Below, piece by piece: positions 17,723-26,336 of a stretch of DNA of 64,000 nucleotides. Location: the NCBI GenBank assembly GCA_049511715.1, contig JBEKXU010000009.1, forward strand, positions 1 through 64,000, written 5' to 3'. The translations under genes were made by a program, and so were the position numbers. Each line of letters begins with the position of its first letter. The first letter of the stretch is position 1. Origin of the DNA: JBEKHT01 sp049511715. Its GTDB lineage: Bacteria; Chloroflexota; Anaerolineae; Anaerolineales; RBG-16-64-43. The notes under the pieces were generated by a model that did not search any database, was not told the DNA's origin, and saw only the letters and a program-made list of their open reading frames with translations.

Positions 17723-18481
17723 GTGTCTGGTCATTCCAAGTGGGCAACCATTAAGCGCAAGAAAGGTGCAGCCGATGCCAAGCGCGGCCAGGTTTTCACT
17801 CGTCTGACGCGCGAAATCGTGCTTGCCGCCCGAGAGGGGGGCGGCGAGCTGGAATCGAACTTCAAGTTGCGTTTGGCTGTCGAGAAGGCCAAAAGCAACA
17901 ACATGCCCAAGGACAATATTGAGCGCGCCATCCGCAGAGGAACCGGAGAGGACCGAGAGGGCGTGGCGCTGGAGCAGATTTTGTATGAGGGATATGCCTC
18001 CCATGGGGTGGCCTTGTTGATTGAATGTGTGACCGACAATCGAAATCGCGCGGTCGCCGATGTCCGGCGCCTGCTCACTCGAGCCGGCGGCAGCTTGGGA
18101 GAAACCGGGTCCGTCGCCTGGCAGTTCCAGAGAAAGGCGTATTTTGCACTTCCCGCGGAAGGGATCAATTCGGACCAGGTTTTTGAGATGGCGGTAGAAG
18201 CGGGGGCAGATGATGTCGTCATCGGGGAGGATGTGATTGAGATCTACGCCCCAGTGGAATCCTTTAAGGCCATCGGCGAGCGGCTGGCGCGGGCCAAGAT
18301 CACACCCGAGGAGACCAGCTTGAGAATGGAGCCCCAGCAAAGGATGACGTTGGGGATGGATGAAACTGTGCAAGTCATGAAAGTGATTGAGAGCCTGGAG
18401 GAGTTGGACGATGTCCAGGCGGTATATTCCAATCTGCAAATCACGGATGAGGCGGTCGCTGCCATGGAGGCCGCAGAATAA
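17723..18481 (+). CDS. yebC: YebC/PmpR-family protein
   Basis: This 252-residue protein belongs to the YebC/TACO1 family, long annotated as transcriptional regulators and also implicated in translation of difficult stretches such as polyproline. The N-terminal signature MSGHSKWATIKRKKGAADAKR is textbook, followed by NNMPKDNIERAIRRGTGE and GSVAWQF. The start is GTG with GGAGAGAA ten bases ahead. As in many bacteria it precedes ruvC and ruvA. A polyproline role would fit this window's Pro/Thr-rich exported proteins, but that is inference. Confidence 0.96.
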   Translation: MSGHSKWATIKRKKGAADAKRGQVFTRLTREIVLAAREGGGELESNFKLRLAVEKAKSNNMPKDNIERAIRRGTGEDREGVALEQILYEGYASHGVALLIECVTDNRNRAVADVRRLLTRAGGSLGETGSVAWQFQRKAYFALPAEGINSDQVFEMAVEAGADDVVIGEDVIEIYAPVESFKAIGERLARAKITPEETSLRMEPQQRMTLGMDETVQVMKVIESLEELDDVQAVYSNLQITDEAVAAMEAAE

Positions 18482-18551
18482 CTGTGAAGGAGGCTCGGCC
18501 CCTACGGGGAGCGCATTCCGGATGGGAAGGGCCGATCGGGCGATATCCTCG

Positions 18552-19070
18552 ATGGCTTCCGGAGTGAATCGTCAGCCCATAACCCTGGGCATTGATCCGG
18601 GCACGGCCAGGACGGGGTACGGACTCGTCAACGAGTCCGACCGGGGAATCGTGGCGATTGCCTATGGGGTGTTGACGACACCCGCCGATTGGTCCCTGCC
18701 ACGCAGAATGCAAAGCCTGCACGAACAACTTCAAGAGTTGATTGCTCTTCACGGCCCGTCGACCGCGGCCGTGGAGAAGCTTTTTTTCCAGAAGAATGTC
18801 CGAACCGCGATGTCCGTCGGGCAGGCTCGGGGGGTGATCCTCCTGGCTCTGGCGGAGGCGGGGTTGGAAGTAAGCGAATACTCCCCGCGAGAAGTCAAGC
18901 TGGCGGTGGCCGGCTACGGAGCGGCGGATAAGCGCCAGATTCAGGACATGGTGCGCTGTTTGTTGGGATTAGCCCAGCGCCCCGAGCCTGATGATGCCGC
19001 GGACGCGCTGGCGATTGCAATTTGCCATCTGCACTCGTCCCAACTTTTGCGGCTAGCCGGAGAGAGATGA
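18552..19070 (+). CDS. ruvC: Holliday junction resolvase RuvC
   Basis: This protein of 172 residues is the RuvC endonuclease that cuts Holliday junctions during recombination repair. The four acidic catalytic positions can be followed in LGIDPGTARTGYG (first Asp), AAVEKLFFQKN (Glu) and EPDDAADALAIAICH (C-terminal Asp pair), with the usual PREVKLAVAGYGAADKRQIQ DNA-binding stretch. The ATG at 18552 puts the first strand about 12 residues in; an earlier ATG at 18522 is also open with a slightly better purine tract. The stop overlaps the start of ruvA (ATGA), so the two are translationally coupled. ruvB is not in the window. Confidence 0.96.
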   Translation: MASGVNRQPITLGIDPGTARTGYGLVNESDRGIVAIAYGVLTTPADWSLPRRMQSLHEQLQELIALHGPSTAAVEKLFFQKNVRTAMSVGQARGVILLALAEAGLEVSEYSPREVKLAVAGYGAADKRQIQDMVRCLLGLAQRPEPDDAADALAIAICHLHSSQLLRLAGER

Positions 19071-19645
19071 TCGCTTCCCTTCGCGGTCGGGTGGAGCAAG
19101 TCGAGGAAGGGCGCCTGGTAGTGGAAATCAGCGGCATCGGGTTCCAGGTGGCCGTGCCTGGTCCCGTCGCCGAACACGCCCGCGTTGGGCAGCCTGTTGT
19201 CCTCTTCACTCGTCTCCTCGTACGGGAAGATTCTCTGGCGCTGTTCGGGTTTGAAACCGCGGATCAACGCCTGCTTTTCGATCTCCTTCTTGGGGTTGAG
19301 GGAGTCGGCCCCAAGGTGGCCCTTTCGCTTCTGAGTCATCTCCCATCGGAGACTTTTCGCCAGGCGGTCTCGCGAGCCCAACCGGAGCGTCTAACGGGCA
19401 TTCCGGGAGTGGGCCGCAAGACCGCTGAAAAGATCGTTTTCCACCTCAAGGACAAGCTCCCTGCCCTGGCGGGAGCGGAAGAGAGCGGGTGGGCGGAGGC
19501 TGATGTGGACATCTTGGCAGCCCTCACCTCTCTTGGCTACACGGCTCTGGAAGCCCAGGCCGCGATCCAGTCCTTGCCCCGGGATGCGCCCAGGGAGGCG
19601 GAGTTGCGGCTCAAGCTCGCCCTTCAACACTTGGCTCCAGGGTAG
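19067..19645 (+). CDS. ruvA: Holliday junction branch-migration protein RuvA
   Basis: This 192-residue protein is the tetrameric junction-binding subunit of the RuvAB motor. The N-terminal OB fold (MIASLRGRVEQVEEG...VEISGIGFQV) is followed by the two helix-hairpin-helix motifs (LLLGVEGVGPKVALSLLS and LTGIPGVGRKTAEKIVFHLKDKL), then the flexible linker and the C-terminal RuvB-binding helical domain. Its ATG overlaps the ruvC stop by four bases. Confidence 0.96.
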   Translation: MIASLRGRVEQVEEGRLVVEISGIGFQVAVPGPVAEHARVGQPVVLFTRLLVREDSLALFGFETADQRLLFDLLLGVEGVGPKVALSLLSHLPSETFRQAVSRAQPERLTGIPGVGRKTAEKIVFHLKDKLPALAGAEESGWAEADVDILAALTSLGYTALEAQAAIQSLPRDAPREAELRLKLALQHLAPG

Positions 19646-19808
19646 GCGGCCAGGGACCTCCTGGGATTTCAGCACGCTGAGGGTGCAGCCTGTTCCGAGA
19701 CTCGAGGCGGATCGACGCCACTCGAGGGAACCCGGCGAAAAGGGGAAGGCAGGATCCCTGCGGAGAGACCTGGGACCCGGAGAGCCAGGGTCGCACCGTC
19801 CGAATCGC

Positions 19809-19837
19809 TAGACACAAACTGACCCTTCAGTTATCAT
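19809..19837 (+). promoter_or_regulatory. Promoter of the F1-ATPase operon
   Basis: TAGACA at 19809-19814 and TATCAT at 19832-19837 are 17 bases apart; each hexamer matches the sigma-70 consensus at five of six positions. It lies in the 355-base gap between ruvA and atpA and predicts a leader of about 155 bases. I see no other gene in this gap. Confidence 0.6.
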
Positions 19838-20000
19838 AGCCCGGCCCCAGCGGGTGCCGGGCCGAAGAGGACGGGAGCTTGCTCGCGAGGCGTCTTAGAG
19901 CTGTCCAGCCTCCGGTTGGCTGAGCCGCTGGAACGGGTAGGTCGGCTGCCTGACCCCTAGGCTGGCCCGCATGCTCCGAAGTCAATAGCGGGGAGACGAT

Positions 20001-21665
20001 ATGTCCGATCTCGGCAAGCAGATCGCCAGCGAACTTCAAGGCCAGATATCGAAATATGAAGCCAAGCTCGTCCCGGAGGGAGTCGGGAGGGTGCTTGAGG
20101 CCGGGGACGGAATTGTCGGCGTTCGCGGCTTGTCCGACATCCGCTCTCAGGAGCTCGTCCGGTTTGGAAACGGGGCGATTGGCATAGCCTTCAACCTGGG
20201 GCGCGACCAAGTCGGGGTGATCGTGCTCGGCGATTACACCGGAATTGAAGAGGGCATGGAGGTCCGCGGCACGGGACGAATCGTTTCGGTTCCTGTGGGA
20301 GAAGGGTTGCTGGGGCGCGTGATCAATCCTTTAGGTGAGGCGCTGGATGGGAAGGGCCCAGTTCGTTTCGAGCGCTATCGCGCGGTGGAGCGTGTTGCTC
20401 CGGGGGTGGCCCAGCGTCAGGATGTCGATACCGCCGTGCAAACCGGCCTGATAGCGATCGACGCGATGATCCCTATCGGGCGAGGACAGAGAGAACTGAT
20501 CATCGGAGATCGCCAGACAGGGAAGACGGCCATCGCGATTGATACGATCATCAACCAACGAGGCAAGGATCTCCTTTGTATTTACGTGGCCATTGGGCAG
20601 AAGAAGTCCTCGGTGGCGAATACGGTGGCCCTGCTGGAACGCTACCGGGCGCTGGAACACACCGTGGTGGTGGTGGCTGCGGCCGATGACCCGGCCGCCA
20701 TGCAATATATTGCTCCCTATGCTGGCTGCGCGATCGGTGAGGAATTCATGGAGTCGGGCCGAGATGCTCTGGTCGTGTATGACGACCTCTCCAAACACGC
20801 CTGGGCCTACCGCCAGGTTTCCCTGCTGTTGAGACGCCCTCCCGGTCGGGAGGCCTACCCCGGGGATGTTTTTTACCTGCATTCACGCCTGCTCGAGCGT
20901 GCGGCTCGCCTCGCCGACAGGTACGTGATCGTTCCCAAGGAAATGCCCGGCGCGCAAGCGCGGGAGCAAGAGGCAGTCGATGCCCGGGTTTACTCGGGCC
21001 CGGTGGCTGAGCGCAATGCGCGCGAGGCTCTCACCCAGATGCCCGATCCGGAGAACTATCGGATTGCGAAAGTGAAAGGGTCGGGAGGCTCTCTGACTGC
21101 CTTACCGATCATTGAGACCCTGCTGGGCGACGTATCGGCCTACATCCCCACCAATGTCATTTCCATCACCGATGGTCAGATCTATCTGGAGGCCAACCTT
21201 TTTTACGCGGGCATTCGCCCGGCATTGAACGTAGGCATTTCCGTCTCTCGGGTAGGAGGCGATGCGCAAACCAAGGCCATGCGCCAAGTCGCCGGAAAAC
21301 TGCGCCTGGACATGGCCCAGTTTCGTGAGCTCGCCTCCTTTGCCCAGTTTGGTTCCGATCTCGATCGCACGACCCAGATGCAGCTGAACCGCGGATACCG
21401 ATTGCAGGAGATCCTCAAACAACTTCAGTACTCACCGCTTTCCTTGGGTCGGCAAGTGGTGCTCATTTACGCTGGGACCAACGGATATGCGGATCAGGTT
21501 GTCTTGGAGAAGATGGCCGCCTGGAAGGAAGGCCTGCTGAGTTTCCTGGACACGACCTATGCGGATGTGCCTCAAGCCATTGAGCGGGAGGCCAAGCTGA
21601 GTCCGGAAATAGAGACTCGCCTGAAGGAGGCCCTGGAAGGCTACGCCTCCGCTTGGAGCCCCTAG
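20001..21665 (+). CDS. atpA: F-type ATP synthase alpha subunit
   Basis: This 554-residue protein is the non-catalytic, nucleotide-binding alpha subunit of F1. The Walker A loop GDRQTGKTA is near residue 170, DDLSKHA near 261, and the arginine-finger segment VGISVSRVGGDAQ is intact. An insertion of about 50 residues (around 307-360, with VPKEMPGAQ, RVYSGP and RIAKVKGS) separates LLERAARLAD from GGSLTALPIIET, which are nearly adjacent in most bacteria; this accounts for the extra length over the usual 500-510. It heads an atpA-G-D-C cluster. The genes for a, c, b and delta, normally upstream, are absent: ruvA is there instead. Confidence 0.97.
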   Translation: MSDLGKQIASELQGQISKYEAKLVPEGVGRVLEAGDGIVGVRGLSDIRSQELVRFGNGAIGIAFNLGRDQVGVIVLGDYTGIEEGMEVRGTGRIVSVPVGEGLLGRVINPLGEALDGKGPVRFERYRAVERVAPGVAQRQDVDTAVQTGLIAIDAMIPIGRGQRELIIGDRQTGKTAIAIDTIINQRGKDLLCIYVAIGQKKSSVANTVALLERYRALEHTVVVVAAADDPAAMQYIAPYAGCAIGEEFMESGRDALVVYDDLSKHAWAYRQVSLLLRRPPGREAYPGDVFYLHSRLLERAARLADRYVIVPKEMPGAQAREQEAVDARVYSGPVAERNAREALTQMPDPENYRIAKVKGSGGSLTALPIIETLLGDVSAYIPTNVISITDGQIYLEANLFYAGIRPALNVGISVSRVGGDAQTKAMRQVAGKLRLDMAQFRELASFAQFGSDLDRTTQMQLNRGYRLQEILKQLQYSPLSLGRQVVLIYAGTNGYADQVVLEKMAAWKEGLLSFLDTTYADVPQAIEREAKLSPEIETRLKEALEGYASAWSP

Positions 21666-21707
21666 CCTTGCAAGTGGGGAGAGGACCTCAAAGTCGCCGG
21701 AGAGGAC

Positions 21708-22625
21708 ATGCGTTCACTGCGAGAAATGCGTCTGAGGATCCGCAGCGTTAGGAACATCGCTCAAGTCACCAAAGCCCTTGAGGCGGTGAGTGCCAGCAAG
21801 GTGCGCCGAGCGCAGGAAGCCGCGGTCTCCGTGCGTCCTTATGCTAGCAAAGCTTGGCAGGTCCTGGAAGACCTTGCCAATCAACCGGGTGGGGAGAGCC
21901 TTCATCCGCTCCTGGTCAGCCGTCCCCGGACTGAGCATGTTCTCGTCCTTCTAATCAGCGGTGACCGCGGGCTGGCTGGCGCCTACAATGTCAGCATCGT
22001 GCGGGAGACCTTGCGCTTGTTCCGCGCCAGTCCGGTTCCCGTGCGGTACATCGTCGTCGGACGGAAGGGGCGAGAAATGCTGATACGGCGCGGGGCCGAC
22101 CTGATGGCGGAATTCAGCCACTTGCCGACCGTTCCGGGTTTCGCCGATGTCTCCGCCATTGGCCGGCTTGCCGTTAATGAGTTCCTGACTCGGCAGGCGG
22201 ATGAGGTCTACCTCGCTTACACGGAGTTCATCAGCTTCAGCCAGCAGCATCCGAGAGTACGACGACTGCTTCCGATGCACGTTCCAGAGCGGGAGAGGGG
22301 CTCGGGAAGCAAGACGGCACCGGGCCCGCAGGCCCTGTATCTTTATGAGCCGGGTCGGGCCGAATTGCTGGACCAGATTATCCCTCGCTTCACCATGCTT
22401 CAGGTCTATCAGGCGATTCTAGAATCCCTGGCGAGCGAACACGCCGCCCGGATGGTCACAATGAGTCACGCGACGGAAAATGCATTGGAGCTCGTCGGAA
22501 ACCTTCAATTGGATTACAACAAGGCTCGACAGGAGAGCATCACGAGCGACCTGCTCGATATCTCTGGAGGGGCAGAAGCGTTGTCCGTGTCGGCTCGGGT
22601 TGCGATCCCGAGCCATGTCGCCTGA
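21708..22625 (+). CDS. atpG: F-type ATP synthase gamma subunit
   Basis: This 305-residue protein is the rotating central stalk of F1. The N-terminal coiled-coil half begins with LREMRLRIRSVRNIAQVTKALEAVSASK, the Rossmann-like middle includes LISGDRGLAGAYN, and the C-terminal helix ends with the expected NKARQESITSDLLDISGGAEAL. It sits 42 bases after atpA with GGAGAGGAC ahead of the ATG, and is followed by atpD after 36 bases. Confidence 0.96.
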   Translation: MRSLREMRLRIRSVRNIAQVTKALEAVSASKVRRAQEAAVSVRPYASKAWQVLEDLANQPGGESLHPLLVSRPRTEHVLVLLISGDRGLAGAYNVSIVRETLRLFRASPVPVRYIVVGRKGREMLIRRGADLMAEFSHLPTVPGFADVSAIGRLAVNEFLTRQADEVYLAYTEFISFSQQHPRVRRLLPMHVPERERGSGSKTAPGPQALYLYEPGRAELLDQIIPRFTMLQVYQAILESLASEHAARMVTMSHATENALELVGNLQLDYNKARQESITSDLLDISGGAEALSVSARVAIPSHVA

Positions 22626-22661
22626 TACCTGCTGACGAGGCGCCCAAGGAGGACCGCGGGG

Positions 22662-24062
22662 ATGGCCAATTTGACCGGTCGGATCGTGCAGATTCAAGGC
22701 GGGGTGATCGATTGCGAGTTTCCGGCCGGTCAACTACCGGAGATCTACGATGCCTTGGAGGTCCGCCGTGAAGGAATGGAGCCTTTGGTTCTGGAGGTCG
22801 AGAAGCACTTGGGGGACTACTGGATGCGGTGTCTGGCTATGGACACGACCGATGGGTTGCAGCGCGGGATGCCGGTGACGGCTACCGGCGGCCCGATCAC
22901 TGTGCCCGTCGGCCCCTCCACTCTCGGTCGAGTCTTCAACGTGCTCGGGCAGCCGATCGATGAGGCCGGGCCCTTTCACAGCGACGAGCGAGCCTCCATT
23001 CATCGCCTGGCCCCTCCTCTGGCCGAGCAGTCGACGCACACCGAGGTCTTTGAGACCGGACTGAAGGTAATCGACCTCGTTGCTCCCTTCACGCGGGGTG
23101 GCAAGACGGGCATCTTTGGCGGAGCCGGGGTCGGCAAGACGGTCATCATCATGGAGCTCATCCGCACGATCGCCAAAGTCCACAAGGGCAATTCAGTCTT
23201 TGCGGGAGTCGGTGAGCGTACCCGTGAGGGCACCCAGCTCTACCGCGAGATGCTGGAGTCCGGGGTGATGAAGGACACGGTCATGGTGTTCGGGCAGATG
23301 AATGAACCGCCCGGCGTTCGCCTGCGGGTGGGCTTGACGGCGCTGACGATGGCCGAATACTTCCGGGATCAAGGTCGAGATGTCCTGCTGTTTATCGACA
23401 ACATTTACCGCTTCAGCATGTCCGGCTCGGAGGTTTCTGCCCAGCTCGGGCGGATGCCCTCAGCGGTCGGCTATCAACCCACCCTGGGCACGGAGATGGG
23501 CGAACTTCAGGAACGCATCACTTCGACGAAGCGCGGTTCCATCACCTCCATGCAAGCGATCTACGTGCCGGCCGACGACTACTCCGACCCCGCCCCGGTG
23601 ACGACTTTCACCCACCTGGATGCTACCATCGCTCTGGAGCGCTCGATTGCCGAAAAGGGGATCTTTCCCGCGGTCGATCCCTTGGCTTCAACCTCGCGCG
23701 TCCTCGATCCGCGTATTGTGGGAGAGGCTCACTACCAAACTGCCCGCGAGGTCCAGCGCGTGCTGCAGCGCTACAAGGACCTGCAGGACCTGATCGCCAT
23801 CCTGGGGATTGACGAGCTCTCCGAGCAGGATAAGCTGATCGTCTCGCGCGCGCGCAAGATCGAGCGTTTCTTCTCTCAGCCGATGTTCGTGGCAGAACAG
23901 TTTACCGGACAGGCGGGCGTGTATGTGCCCCTGCGGGAAACCGTCCGCGGATTTCAGGAGATCCTGGAAGGCAAACACGACGAGCTCCCCGAGGGCGCCT
24001 TTCATATGGTCGGCACGATCGAAGAGGCGGTCGAAAAAGCCCGCCTTCTGGAGGGGGGATAG
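22662..24062 (+). CDS. atpD: F-type ATP synthase beta subunit
   Basis: This catalytic beta subunit has 466 residues. Walker A is GGAGVGKTVII near residue 148, the catalytic Glu is in GERTREG near 181, Walker B is LLFIDNIYRF, and the usual SAVGYQPTL and PADDYSDPAP segments follow. FIDNIYRFSMSGSEVSAQLGR differs mildly from the common [21 protein letters not shown]; nothing essential is lost. The start is the ATG at 22662 preceded by AAGGAGGA. Confidence 0.97.
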   Translation: MANLTGRIVQIQGGVIDCEFPAGQLPEIYDALEVRREGMEPLVLEVEKHLGDYWMRCLAMDTTDGLQRGMPVTATGGPITVPVGPSTLGRVFNVLGQPIDEAGPFHSDERASIHRLAPPLAEQSTHTEVFETGLKVIDLVAPFTRGGKTGIFGGAGVGKTVIIMELIRTIAKVHKGNSVFAGVGERTREGTQLYREMLESGVMKDTVMVFGQMNEPPGVRLRVGLTALTMAEYFRDQGRDVLLFIDNIYRFSMSGSEVSAQLGRMPSAVGYQPTLGTEMGELQERITSTKRGSITSMQAIYVPADDYSDPAPVTTFTHLDATIALERSIAEKGIFPAVDPLASTSRVLDPRIVGEAHYQTAREVQRVLQRYKDLQDLIAILGIDELSEQDKLIVSRARKIERFFSQPMFVAEQFTGQAGVYVPLRETVRGFQEILEGKHDELPEGAFHMVGTIEEAVEKARLLEGG

Positions 24063-24084
24063 AATCTTGGCCGAAGGGAACGCC

Positions 24085-24534
24085 ATGCCTTTCCGATGTG
24101 AGATTGTCACCCAGGACCGACAGCTCTTCAGCGGCGAGGTGGATGCCGTGTACGCCCCCGGGGCAGAAGGGGATCTGGGCATCCTCCCACGCCACACGCC
24201 GTTGCTGACGACCCTCAAGTACGGGGTCCTGCGTGTAGTCCATGACAGGGAGGAGGAGGTGTTTGCGATCGCGGGGGGGATCCTGGAGGTGCGGCCCGAG
24301 CGGGTGACCGTTCTGGCCGATCAGGGAGAAAATATCGAAGAGATCGACGTCGCTCGTGCGGAGCAGGCCAAGGCTCGAGCCGAGGCCTTCCTGAGCGAGG
24401 GTCGTCGCGCGGATAGTCCGCAGTGGCAGGAAGCCCAGGCAGCGCTGCGGCGCTCGAACTTGCGTTTGAGCGCTATTCGCCGGTTCCGCCGGGGACGTCC
24501 GCCGGCCTCTGAGGTTCCCCAAACCAAACCCTAG
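24085..24534 (+). CDS. atpC: F-type ATP synthase epsilon subunit
   Basis: This 149-residue epsilon subunit sits at the foot of the central stalk and can inhibit ATP hydrolysis. The beta-sandwich domain shows MPFRCEIVTQDRQLF, then VYAPGAEGDLGILPRHTPLLTTL, and a C-terminal helical hairpin follows that ends in a basic, Pro-rich tail. A TTG at 24067 with a stronger ribosome-binding site (GGAGGGGGGA) would add six residues and cannot be excluded. The mreB-like gene begins 41 bases later with no terminator between, so it may belong to the same transcript. Confidence 0.93.
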   Translation: MPFRCEIVTQDRQLFSGEVDAVYAPGAEGDLGILPRHTPLLTTLKYGVLRVVHDREEEVFAIAGGILEVRPERVTVLADQGENIEEIDVARAEQAKARAEAFLSEGRRADSPQWQEAQAALRRSNLRLSAIRRFRRGRPPASEVPQTKP

Positions 24535-24575
24535 CCCATCCTGCGACCACTATCTCCAACGCCTAACCAAAATCG

Positions 24576-25583
24576 ATGGCCCTACTTTACCGCGATCTCG
24601 GAATCGACCTAGGAACCGTAAACACCCTCATTGCCGAGGGCGGCGAAATCGTCCTGAGCGAACCAACCATGGCCGCGATCGATGTGGACGATCAAAAGAT
24701 CGTTGCTCTGGGGCAGGAAGCCAAGGACATGTACGGCCGCGTCCCGGAGGGAATCGAAGTCATGTTCCCTCTGCGCGATGGGGTCATCGCGGACTATGAG
24801 GTCACTGAAAGAATCCTTTCCTATTTCATTCAGAAAGTCTGTGGTCCCGTGCGGCTGTTCAAACCCAGAGCGATGGTAACCGTTCCCTACGGGGTGACCA
24901 GCGTCGAAGGGCGGGCGGCTCATGAGGCGGCCTTCCGGGCTGGGTGCCGAGAAGTCTTCCTCGTTCCGCGAAGCCTAGCGGCGGCCGTGGGGTCGGGTTT
25001 GCCCATCGGGACCCCTTCGGGCAATATGGTGGTCTACCTGGGGGGCGGTGTCAGCGAGAGTTCCGTGATCGCCGTGAATGGCATTGTCGTGGCCAACACG
25101 GTGCGGCTAGGAGGACAACGGCTGGATGAAGCGCTGGCCAGCTACGTTCGCCACAAGTACGGGTTGGTGGTAGGCGACACCACCTCCGAGGAAATCAAAC
25201 TCAAGGTCGGGGCAGCCATTCCCCTGGAGCAGGACTCAACCTTGGAAGTGCAAGGTCGAGACCAAGTCAATGGCCTTCCGCGGAAGCTGACTGTCACCAC
25301 CTCCGATGTCCTGGAGGCCTTGGAAGAATCCCTTTTGCGCATCGGGGCCGGAGTGCGTGCCACTTTGGAGAAGACTCCGCCGGAACTGACTTCCGATATC
25401 ATTGATCGAGGCATGATGCTGTGTGGCGGAGGAGCCTTGCTTAGGGGAATGGACCGATATCTCACCCAGATCACGGGCGTACCCGCCTACTTGGCTGAGG
25501 AGCCCGTCGCGTGCCTCGCCTTGGGAGCGGAAAGAGTTCTTCATCAGGTCGAGCTGTTCCGACGATTCCTGCCCCCCGCGTAG
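24576..25583 (+). CDS. MreB-like actin homologue with altered active site
   Basis: This 335-residue protein aligns with MreB along its whole length: LGIDLGTVNTL (phosphate-1 loop, Asp11 kept), RDGVIADYEVTERIL, LEKTPPELTSDIIDRG and LCGGGALLRGMD. Two ATPase motifs are changed. The catalytic-glutamate motif (usually xxEEPxAAAIG) reads VPRSLAAAVG at 130-138, losing both Glu. The phosphate-2 motif (usually VVDIGGGTTE) reads VVYLGGGVSE at 152-161, replacing Asp by Tyr and the Thr pair by Val-Ser. It may still bind nucleotide or polymerise but is predicted to hydrolyse ATP poorly. No clear Shine-Dalgarno precedes the ATG. It follows atpC closely. The common name would be 'rod shape-determining protein'; I would call it a pseudo-MreB. 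Confidence 0.85.
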   Translation: MALLYRDLGIDLGTVNTLIAEGGEIVLSEPTMAAIDVDDQKIVALGQEAKDMYGRVPEGIEVMFPLRDGVIADYEVTERILSYFIQKVCGPVRLFKPRAMVTVPYGVTSVEGRAAHEAAFRAGCREVFLVPRSLAAAVGSGLPIGTPSGNMVVYLGGGVSESSVIAVNGIVVANTVRLGGQRLDEALASYVRHKYGLVVGDTTSEEIKLKVGAAIPLEQDSTLEVQGRDQVNGLPRKLTVTTSDVLEALEESLLRIGAGVRATLEKTPPELTSDIIDRGMMLCGGGALLRGMDRYLTQITGVPAYLAEEPVACLALGAERVLHQVELFRRFLPPA

Positions 25584-25596
25584 AATTCTTGTGCCG

Positions 25597-25612
25597 GGGG
25601 ATGCCGATCCCC
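25597..25612. terminator. Possible bidirectional terminator, mreB-like and rex
   Basis: GGGGAT at 25597-25602 pairs with ATCCCC at 25607-25612 around a four-base loop, in the 38-base gap between the convergent mreB-like and rex genes. There is no T-tract on either side, so only position and pairing support it. Confidence 0.35.
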
Positions 25613-25621
25613 GTCCTGGGA

Positions 25622-26251
25622 CTAGTCGTGCTCGAGCAGGTAGTACGTCATCCGCTGTAGGTGGACGGCCGGGTCGATGTTCTGCACGAAAACCCCACTT
25701 GGGACCGACAACGTGGTGGGAGCATAGTTGAGGATCGCGCGGATCCCCGCTTCAACCAGACGCCCGGTCACCTCCTGAGCGACCCGGGCGGGGACCGCCA
25801 GCATGGCGATCCGAATGTCGCTCTCGTGGAGGCTGGGCACGAGTTGGTCTATGTCCTGGATCACGAAGCGACCCAGGGACTGGCCGATCTTCGCCGGATT
25901 GCTGTCGAATACTATTCTGATCTCGAACCCTCTCTCCTGGAAGCCCTGGAAGTTGGCCAAGGCGCGGCCCAGATCGCCCGCGCCCACCAGCACGACACCC
26001 CAAATCCGATCCAGCTTGAGGATGTGGCGTAGTTGCTCGCTGAGAAACGGGATGTTGTACCCGAGCCCCTGTTTGCCGAATTCCCCGAAATGTGAGAGAT
26101 CCTTGCGGATCTGTGCCGAGGTGAACCCCAGGCGCGTCGCTAACTCTTGAGAGGAGGTAATGACCTTTCCCTCTTGGGTCATTGCGGTCAGGGCTCGCAG
26201 ATAAACCGGCAGGCGGCCGACCACAATGTCGGGAACAGGGTGCGAGGGCAC
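25622..26251 (-). CDS. rex: Redox-sensing transcriptional repressor Rex
   Basis: This 209-residue homodimeric repressor senses the NADH/NAD+ ratio. The N-terminal winged helix shows RLPVYLRALTAM, SSQELATRLGFTSAQIRKDLSHFGEFGKQG, typical of Rex, and the Rossmann domain has VVLVGAGDLGRALANF near residue 85. The C-terminal helix (QRMTYYLLEHD) is shortened but matches the domain-swapped helix of the family. The start is GTG preceded by AAGGAAAAG. It diverges from obg. I looked for a Rex operator (TTGTGA-N6-TCACAA) in the shared gap and found only one half-site, so autoregulation is not evident. Confidence 0.95.
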   Translation of the reverse strand: MPSHPVPDIVVGRLPVYLRALTAMTQEGKVITSSQELATRLGFTSAQIRKDLSHFGEFGKQGLGYNIPFLSEQLRHILKLDRIWGVVLVGAGDLGRALANFQGFQERGFEIRIVFDSNPAKIGQSLGRFVIQDIDQLVPSLHESDIRIAMLAVPARVAQEVTGRLVEAGIRAILNYAPTTLSVPSGVFVQNIDPAVHLQRMTYYLLEHD

Positions 26252-26336
26252 GAGGCTTTTCCTTGCTTCACAGTGAACGGATTACAATGAGTTTCAATGT
26301 ATCACAATGCACCCGGAATCGCAACGGTGGGCCGAA

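Noticed and set aside
26252..26336. A Rex operator between rex and obg
   Set aside because: There is one TTGTGA half-site (minus strand, near 26306-26301) and a short palindrome TTCACAGTGAA at 26267-26277, but the latter has the half-sites in the opposite order to TTGTGA-N6-TCACAA. No full operator is present.
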